Positions 15,126-17,801 of a stretch of DNA of 17,801 nucleotides are shown here, one piece after another (within the stretch, counting starts at the first letter, position 1; the number at the start of each line of letters is the position of its first letter). The notes under the pieces were generated by a model. It was not told where the DNA came from. It did not search any database and saw nothing but the letters and a program-made list of their open reading frames with translations. Made by a program: the position numbers and the translations under genes. The stretch comes from CAZXCQ01 sp964639275 (lineage in GTDB: Bacteria; Desulfobacterota; DSM-4660; Desulfatiglandales; Desulfatiglandaceae): positions 1 through 17,801 of the forward strand of contig CAZXCQ010000121.1 in assembly GCA_964639275.1 (NCBI GenBank), read 5' to 3'.

Positions 15126-15494
15126 TCACTCGACCCCCAGGAGGTGGGAGGCAAGAATCCCCCAGAACTCCCGCGGTGACATGGACACGGACACCGCTTC
15201 ATAATGCCACCCCAGATGGCTGCCGCAGTAACGGCAGAAGGCCATTCGCCAGCCGTATCCGCCAAACCAGCTATTCTCGGTTGTGGCCTCTCCGACGGCG
15301 ACCGCACCCGGGCAGGCATAGAAGGTGTGAAAGTCGCATTCCACCCCCGCAGGGTTGACGTGGAAGTGGCGATTCTTTCCCCAGATGGGGATCAACCGGT
15401 CGGAATGGGTGATCAGACCCCGGCAGCCTGCGCACTGGTATGCCCTGGCCCCATTTCCACCGATCTGCTCCAGAACAAAAGATAGAGGAAACAT
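15126..15494 (-). CDS. Bacterial CULT-domain protein (cereblon thalidomide-binding fold)
   Basis: A 122-residue single-domain protein matching the CULT domain, the ligand-binding part of human cereblon. Zinc ligands are C21-x-x-C24 and C87-x-x-C90. The aromatic cage is W76, W82 and W96; the spacings of 6 and 14 equal those of human W380, W386 and W400. The stretch NSWFGGYGWRMAFC and the following GSHLGW and MSPREFWG closely track the human domain, with Y98 at human F402. Human H378 is N74 here. Bacterial CULT proteins are known and bind thalidomide-type and uracil/uridine-like ligands in vitro, but their cellular role is unknown. There is no signal peptide. GAGGA lies seven bases before the ATG at 15494. 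It precedes a Lon-like protease gene on the same strand; cereblon itself joins CULT to a Lon-related N-terminal domain. Confidence 0.9.
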   Translation of the reverse strand: MFPLSFVLEQIGGNGARAYQCAGCRGLITHSDRLIPIWGKNRHFHVNPAGVECDFHTFYACPGAVAVGEATTENSWFGGYGWRMAFCRYCGSHLGWHYEAVSVSMSPREFWGILASHLLGVE

Positions 15495-15531
15495 GTTTCA
15501 ATCCTCAAAGAGGTCTTATCAGTTCACCGAA

Positions 15532-15559
15532 ACCATACAGGATTCCCGAGAAATGTCAA
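15532..15559 (-). promoter_or_regulatory. Candidate promoter of the CULT gene
   Basis: On the minus strand a perfect TTGACA (plus 15554-15559) and TATGGT (15532-15537) are 16 bases apart. Transcription would start near 15525, giving a leader of about 30 bases that contains the GAGGA ribosome-binding site. I see no operator-like repeat. Confidence 0.45.
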
Positions 15560-15656
15560 TGGAAGATGGGGCCTTATGGTTCGTGTCATGGATTTTCGCG
15601 GGACAAAAAAAGGTATTGCTGGTTTGATGTTTTTCTTGAGATTCCCGATTCAATGC

Positions 15657-15675
15657 CCTCCGGCAAAGCCGGGGG
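15657..15675. other. Hairpin in the divergent CULT/antiporter gap (15495-15800)
   Basis: CCTCCGGC (15657-15664) pairs with GCCGGGGG (15668-15675) with one G-T wobble and an AAA loop, followed by TTT. This kind of GC-rich hairpin is often an interspersed repeat. The rest of the 306-base gap holds only candidate promoters; for the antiporter, TTGACT at 15742-15747 with a poor AAATAC at 15765-15770 is possible. No gene is convincing here. Confidence 0.35.
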
Positions 15676-15800
15676 TTTACTCCGATTAATTAATGATTTA
15701 CAATCCCTGAGGAGTTAACGAAGCGTCAGATGGGTGAAGGTTTGACTGACATGGCGTACATCGAAAATACAGGCTTTTTTGAGGGTGAAAGGGTCTTCTT

Positions 15801-17477
15801 GTGAACCGGTTTATACTTCTAGTTGGAATTGCTGTCATCTTTGGCTCTATCGGTGGGCGGGTATTCGCCCGTCTCCGAATACCCCAGGTTGTCGGTTATG
15901 TCATTATAGGAATTGTTGCTATCGTCATAGGCGGAGCTTGGTTCCATGCCATCTCTCCCGAGGACATAAAAAGGCTTGAGCCGATCAGCCTCCTTGCATT
16001 GGCGATTATTGGATTCGGTGTAGGCGGTGAGCTCAAAAAGGAGGTATTTGAGAGACATGGAAAAGGTTTTATCATCGTCCTTCTGTGCGAGGGGATTGCT
16101 GCCGCTCTAATCGTAACGATCCTGACTGGGCTCGTTACGTGCCCTTGGGGCAACCTCGCAGATCATTCCGTCATCTGGGTCATGGCACATGGAAATTGGT
16201 CTATTGCCGTTCTCTTGGGGGCCATAGCCTCAGCCACCGCCCCTGCCGCAACCGTGGATGTCCTTTGGGAATACAAGACTCGGGGAATTCTTACGACCAC
16301 CATATTGGCCATTGTTGCACTTGACGATGGTCTGGCGTTGCTCTTATATGGCATTGCATCCTCTATGGTGAGCTCCTTATCCGGAAATGCGAGTTTCTCG
16401 CTGATGAGTGCGATCGGAAAGCCACTCTACTATATCATGGGCTCGATCGTTTTCGGCGGTATGGTAGGATCAGCTTTTTGCTTAGCCTTGCGCTTTTATT
16501 ACCACCGTGAGATGATTCTTCCCCTATGTATTGGGGGGCTCATAGCCACAGTCGGCATATGCCATTATCTGGATCTCGATCTAATTCTGGCAGCCATGAC
16601 GAGCGGTGTTGTGACGGTCAATCTTCTTCCGCGAAGGAGTCGAGAGGCATTTGAACAGGTATCCAGATTTGCTCCGCCCATATTTGTTCTGTTCTTCGTG
16701 CTTGTGGGTGCCCGCCTCGAGCCCAGGGCCATGGCTGGATGGATGATCGTGATTGCCTTGGCCTATGTTGTGGGGAGAACAGCCGGAAAATTTCTGGGAG
16801 CCTACTTCGGTTCAAAATGGGGTGGTCTCCCATCAAAGGTCCAGAAAAATCTCGGTTTTTGTCTCTTCTCCCAGGCTGGTGTTGCCATAGGATTGGCAAT
16901 CCTTTCAGGTCACCGACTTCCTTATGAAGCCGGACACACTATCATCCTGGTAATCACAGCTACCACATTCCTTGTGCAGATCATTGGTCCACCCAGTGTC
17001 CGGTTTGCAGTGATGAGGGCGGGGGAGGTTGGAAAAGACGTTACCGAAGAGGATCTCCTGGCCTCCTATAGCGTGGGCGCGATCATGGATTCAAAGCCAC
17101 CTGTATTCAAGAGCAACACTCCCCTGAAACAGGTGCTTCAAATAGCCGCAGAAAGCGATTCTCTTTTCTATCCTGTAGTGGATGAAGGGTCACGTCTGAT
17201 GGGCATGATTTCCTTCCTGGATATTAAAAAACTGTTTAGCGTTGAGGGCTTGGAAAGACTGATTCTGGCGTGTGATCTCATGTCGGATGTCCTTGCCGTA
17301 ACCGTGCCTGAGGCTCGACTCACGGATGCGCTGGCGAAGATGAAGGAGGTGGATGTAGAAGTCCTCCCTGTTGTGAGCACCGGCAAAGACCCTCACCTTG
17401 TTGGCATGCTCGAAGAGAGGAGAATTCGGCAAACCCTCAGCAGAGAGATTGTTCGGAGAAGGCGTGAGGAGACATGA
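15801..17477 (+). CDS. Cation/proton antiporter (CPA family) with C-terminal CBS pair
   Basis: A 558-residue membrane protein. Residues 1-400 are about twelve hydrophobic segments of the Na+/H+ exchanger fold, with SATAPAATVDVLWEY and the ion-binding D175-D176 pair (ALDDGLALLLYG) in the position used by CPA antiporters. The C-terminal 420-555 region is a CBS-domain pair (IMDSKPPVFKSNTPLKQVL then LMSDVLAVTVPEARLTDAL), which typically senses adenine nucleotides, instead of the RCK/TrkA-N regulatory domain seen in Kef-type proteins. Ion choice (Na+ or K+) cannot be told from sequence. The start is GTG at 15801 with AAAGGG seven bases upstream; the next residues NRFILLVGIAVIF begin the first membrane segment. 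It is divergent from the CULT gene and has no same-strand partner in the window. Confidence 0.88.
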   Translation: MNRFILLVGIAVIFGSIGGRVFARLRIPQVVGYVIIGIVAIVIGGAWFHAISPEDIKRLEPISLLALAIIGFGVGGELKKEVFERHGKGFIIVLLCEGIAAALIVTILTGLVTCPWGNLADHSVIWVMAHGNWSIAVLLGAIASATAPAATVDVLWEYKTRGILTTTILAIVALDDGLALLLYGIASSMVSSLSGNASFSLMSAIGKPLYYIMGSIVFGGMVGSAFCLALRFYYHREMILPLCIGGLIATVGICHYLDLDLILAAMTSGVVTVNLLPRRSREAFEQVSRFAPPIFVLFFVLVGARLEPRAMAGWMIVIALAYVVGRTAGKFLGAYFGSKWGGLPSKVQKNLGFCLFSQAGVAIGLAILSGHRLPYEAGHTIILVITATTFLVQIIGPPSVRFAVMRAGEVGKDVTEEDLLASYSVGAIMDSKPPVFKSNTPLKQVLQIAAESDSLFYPVVDEGSRLMGMISFLDIKKLFSVEGLERLILACDLMSDVLAVTVPEARLTDALAKMKEVDVEVLPVVSTGKDPHLVGMLEERRIRQTLSREIVRRRREET

Positions 17478-17584
17478 GGAATTTTCTCAAATCTTTTTCC
17501 TTGGAATCGGTCGTCTTCCACCATGGATCCGGATTGAGGCATACTTAAATCGAGGGTAACACCTTGGCCGTTTGAAAGCCGGGC

Positions 17585-17607
17585 AATGGGGATTCATAAC
17601 CCCCATT
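17585..17607. other. Hairpin downstream of the antiporter
   Basis: AATGGGG (17585-17591) pairs perfectly with CCCCATT (17601-17607) across a nine-base loop, about 108 bases after the antiporter stop. There is no T run, so an intrinsic terminator is unlikely, though it could protect the mRNA 3' end. I see no gene between 17478 and the window end. Confidence 0.35.
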
Positions 17608-17694
17608 CCCCTGTCTAAGTACTCTAATTGATAAATATTATGACTTATTAACCCTACAACGAAACTTGTTACTCCGTCATTCCGGCGAAAGCCA

Positions 17695-17794
17695 TTCGGC
17701 TCTGAGACATGTCGACGAGCCCATCGGCAGTGAGCGACTCGACATGAGCTCGTCGACATGTCTCAGGGCCGAACTGCTCATGTCGAGTCGCTCA
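17695..17794. repeat. Two interleaved long perfect inverted repeats
   Basis: Arm A (17702-17720, CTGAGACATGTCGACGAGC) is the exact reverse complement of 17748-17766; with one mismatch the match extends to 17695-17720 and 17748-17773. Arm B (17731-17749, TGAGCGACTCGACATGAGC) is the exact reverse complement of 17776-17794. The pairs overlap in an A-B-A'-B' order, so only one long hairpin can form at a time unless a pseudoknot forms. Just before them, 17674-17692 carries CGTCATTCCGGCGAAAGCC, a motif known as a dispersed repeat in many proteobacteria. The unit reaches the window edge and may continue. Confidence 0.75.
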
Positions 17795-17801
17795 TGGCCG
17801 A

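Noticed and set aside
15355..15718. Small plus-strand frames in the CULT/antiporter gap
   Set aside because: They run partly antisense to the CULT gene, lack ribosome-binding sites and show no conserved pattern.
1..17801. tRNA, rRNA or insertion-sequence genes
   Set aside because: No cloverleaf with a T-loop motif, no rRNA signature and no transposase-like frame was recognised on either strand.

Overview
The window looks like chromosomal DNA of a Gram-negative, probably anaerobic or microaerobic bacterium of moderate G+C content. An RND efflux pair implies an inner membrane and periplasm. An in-frame UGA at the catalytic position of a Bcp-type peroxiredoxin implies a selenocysteine-decoding host. 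That combination, with a Lon-like protease and a bifunctional-nuclease-family protein, fits Desulfobacterota (former Deltaproteobacteria), but this placement is inference.

Left part (1-5800, nearly all minus strand): an accessory, defence-like block. Read in transcription order from the right: an MqsR-like toxin and an unusual YgiT-zinc-finger/HTH/Panacea antitoxin overlapping by ATGA; a 530-base gap with hairpins and a possible decayed reading frame; a RadC/JAMM protein with an extra N-terminal helical domain; a type I restriction HsdR subunit; and a truncated ORF6N protein. No hsdM or hsdS lies in the window. A perfect 14-base palindrome sits between candidate -35 and -10 boxes of the toxin-antitoxin operon.

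Middle (5859-11950): a TIM-barrel sugar phosphate isomerase/epimerase-like gene (minus) is divergent from a peroxiredoxin (plus). The peroxiredoxin reads through UGA at residue 45, exactly where Bcp has its peroxidatic cysteine, and a bacterial SECIS-like hairpin follows directly. Next come an RND membrane-fusion protein and an HAE-type RND permease overlapping by ATGA, with no outer-membrane factor alongside.

Right part (11949-17801): a minus-strand run of a CULT-domain (cereblon thalidomide-binding fold) protein, a Lon-like protease with Ser659/Lys702 but a broken Walker A motif, and a bifunctional-nuclease-family protein. Divergent from it is a cation/proton antiporter with a C-terminal CBS pair. 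The window ends in non-coding DNA with two long, interleaved perfect inverted repeats.

The most interesting points are the selenocysteine peroxiredoxin, the bacterial cereblon-like CULT gene directly upstream of a Lon-like protease that has probably lost ATP binding, and the Panacea antitoxin system.
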